DNA of 64,000 nt from contig NZ_JAMOKO010000011.1 in assembly GCF_023656745.1 (NCBI RefSeq), positions 1-64,000 of the forward strand, read 5' to 3'. Origin of the DNA: Collinsella sp. BG-O-102 (GTDB taxonomy: Bacteria > Actinomycetota > Coriobacteriia > Coriobacteriales > Coriobacteriaceae). Below, one piece after another: positions 63,048 to 64,000 of this stretch. Position 1 is the first letter of the stretch; every line of letters starts with the position of its first letter. Below the pieces are notes generated by a model. That model was given only the letters and a program-made list of their open reading frames with translations, was not told the DNA's origin and ran no database searches. A program made the translations under genes and the position numbers.

Positions 63048-63766
63048 AAACCACCCGCTATGCGGGTGGGGCCAAACGGCTTTACAAAGCCGCCCCCTCG
63101 CCGGACACTTGCGATTGTTCAGGCCGCAAGGAATCCGAGTCGAGAGGGCGGTGGTGGCGTATGGCCCAGAAGGCCTACAGCCTGTCGCACACGAAGTGGA
63201 TGTGCAAGTACCACGTCGTGTTCACGCCGAAGTATAGGCGCAAAGTCATCTACAACCAAATAAGGTCCGACCTTGGGGAGATCTTCAGGAGGCTCTGCCA
63301 GTACAAGGGGATAGAGATCATCGAGGGGCACCTGATGCCCGACCACGTCCACATGCTGCTGGCGATACCGCCGAAGTACAGCGTATCGAGCGTGATGGGC
63401 TACCTGAAGGGGAAGAGCTCGCTGATGATATTCGACAAGCACGCGAACATGAAGTACAAGTTCGGCAACAGGAAGTTCTGGGCCGAGGGCTACTACGTGT
63501 CCACCGTCGGCCTGAACGAGGCCACCGTCGCGAAGTACATCAGGGAGCAGGAGAAGGCCGACATCGCGATCGACCGGCTGAGCGTCAAGGAGTACGAGGA
63601 CCCCTTCGATAGGGGGCCGGGGCGCAAGTAGCGCCGGTTTGACCGGCCCGTCACGGGTCAACCTGCATGCGGCCCGAACCCCGTGAGGGCCGGCGCCTTT
63701 AGACGCGTGCCGGAAATCCAAGGGTTATACCCTAAGAGCAAACCACCCCTTTTAGGGGTGGTTTTG
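63048..63766 (+). mobile_element. IS200-like insertion sequence
   Basis: About 720 bp containing a single TnpA gene. Left-end hairpin CCACCCGC-TAT-GCGGGTGG (63051-63069) and right-end hairpin AACCACCCCT-TTT-AGGGGTGGTT (63741-63763) share an AAACCACCC core, as expected of IS200/IS605 ends that form single-stranded DNA hairpins. No TnpB is present. Exact borders are estimated. Confidence 0.65.
63161..63631 (+). CDS. tnpA: IS200-type transposase TnpA (Y1 HUH family)
   Basis: A 156-residue single-strand transposase. The HUH motif is PDHVH (H62, H64) and the catalytic tyrosine is Y126 in ATVAKYIREQ. The N-terminal SHTKWMCKYHVVFTPKYRRKVI is typical. Arg is coded by AGG where neighbouring chromosomal genes prefer CGC, a sign of a mobile origin. 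ATG 63161 follows GGGCGG; the upstream frame is inside the left end. Length is complete, so the element may be active. Confidence 0.92.
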   Translation: MAQKAYSLSHTKWMCKYHVVFTPKYRRKVIYNQIRSDLGEIFRRLCQYKGIEIIEGHLMPDHVHMLLAIPPKYSVSSVMGYLKGKSSLMIFDKHANMKYKFGNRKFWAEGYYVSTVGLNEATVAKYIREQEKADIAIDRLSVKEYEDPFDRGPGRK

Positions 63767-63841
63767 ATTCACGTCACCTTGCCTCAAATGCGACCCGCTC
63801 GCTGACTCTGCCATAACATCGGCATTTCTTTGGTTGTCGAT

Positions 63842-63899
63842 GTAGTCATTGGGGACGTTCTTGTTCGACTAGTCGTTTAAGAACGTCCCCAATGACTAC
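63842..63899. repeat. 58-bp palindrome with perfect 21-bp arms
   Basis: Arms at 63842-63862 and 63879-63899 are perfect complements, outer sequence GTAGTCATTGGGGACG. The 16-base loop is itself CGACTAGTCG-centred. Shares GGGGACG with the palindrome at 8232. Confidence 0.75.
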
Positions 63900-63916
63900 C
63901 TTGCATCAATCTAATA

Positions 63917-63983
63917 AGTTGCGGTGAGATAGTTCTTGAACTGGCCTTTTTTGAGGCTAAACAGGAACTATCTCACCGCAACT
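63917..63983. repeat. 67-bp palindrome, TTGCGGTG family
   Basis: Arms at 63917-63937 and 63963-63983 match at 20 of 21 positions; the outer part AGTTGCGGTGAGATAG is close to the 4071 palindrome (GTTGCGGTGAAATAG). It lies 18 bp after the previous palindrome in the 3' gap of the window, where no gene is visible. Confidence 0.75.
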
Positions 63984-64000
63984 GCGTTGAGCGTTTTTTT

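Noticed and set aside
1-64000. tRNA, rRNA or replication origin
   Set aside because: I saw no cloverleaf with a GGTTCGAAT-type arm, no rRNA-like stretch and no DnaA-box cluster. A tRNAscan search would be decisive.

Overview
The window is 64 kb of GC-rich bacterial chromosome. It is densely coded and carries 46 protein genes that I can support. Gene content points to a strictly anaerobic gut Actinobacterium of class Coriobacteriia, most likely Collinsella or a close relative. Supporting signs are the strong GC bias at third codon positions, AddAB-type recombination genes, a superoxide reductase, the acetogen-type folate genes fhs and fchA, a class III fructose bisphosphatase, and QueH instead of QueG. 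The genus call is inference from gene content; there is no rRNA or tRNA gene in the window to confirm it.

Layout. 0-8 kb: a DUF1275 membrane protein, lactaldehyde reductase fucO, an M42 aminopeptidase, then a sulfur module (mnmA, cysK and a divergent Rrf2 regulator), a holin-like membrane protein and a YerC/TrpR-like regulator. 8-17 kb: addB-addA, a DUF3284 protein and an AT-richer MFS transporter that looks acquired. 17-30 kb: dnaE, a SWIM/SNF2 helicase, a desulfoferrodoxin-family superoxide reductase, a catalytically degenerate NAD synthetase homologue, and ruvC-ruvA-ruvB behind an SOS box. 30-44 kb: fhs, a Cys-rich micro-protein, an anchored repeat protein, a CDF transporter, a zinc-ribbon protein, an ADP-ribosylglycohydrolase, two paralogous lipoproteins, fchA-folD, dipeptidase pepD and an AarF/UbiB kinase operon. 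45-51 kb: a cobalamin riboswitch followed by two surface proteins carrying DUF4430 (transcobalamin-like) domains. 51-64 kb: two GtrA proteins, class III fbp, a DegV protein, a TIM-barrel protein, an RsmB-like methyltransferase, a divergent MetRS-like protein, a membrane protease-like protein, queH, queA and an IS200-like transposase.

How parts work together. fhs, fchA and folD make up the formate-to-methylene-THF branch. The FolD here has lost its cyclohydrolase lysine, which would make the adjacent FchA the enzyme for that step. The Rrf2 regulator, cysK and mnmA link cysteine supply to tRNA thiolation. addAB, ruvCAB, dnaE and the SNF2 helicase form a spread-out replication and repair complement.

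The strongest candidate for an under-described system is the riboswitch-controlled surface operon at 45-51 kb. A signal-peptide protein of about 1,630 residues combines two DUF4430 domains with a PQQ-like beta-propeller, and a second anchored DUF4430 protein follows. I infer a Gram-positive corrinoid-capture apparatus. Other points of interest are the dead NadE homologue, the MetRS-like protein with KASSS in place of KMSKS, two roughly 230-bp MITE-like elements whose terminal repeats begin alike, a family of intergenic palindromes whose outer end reads TTGCGGTG or a near match, and a shared 16-bp palindrome upstream of both lipoprotein genes.
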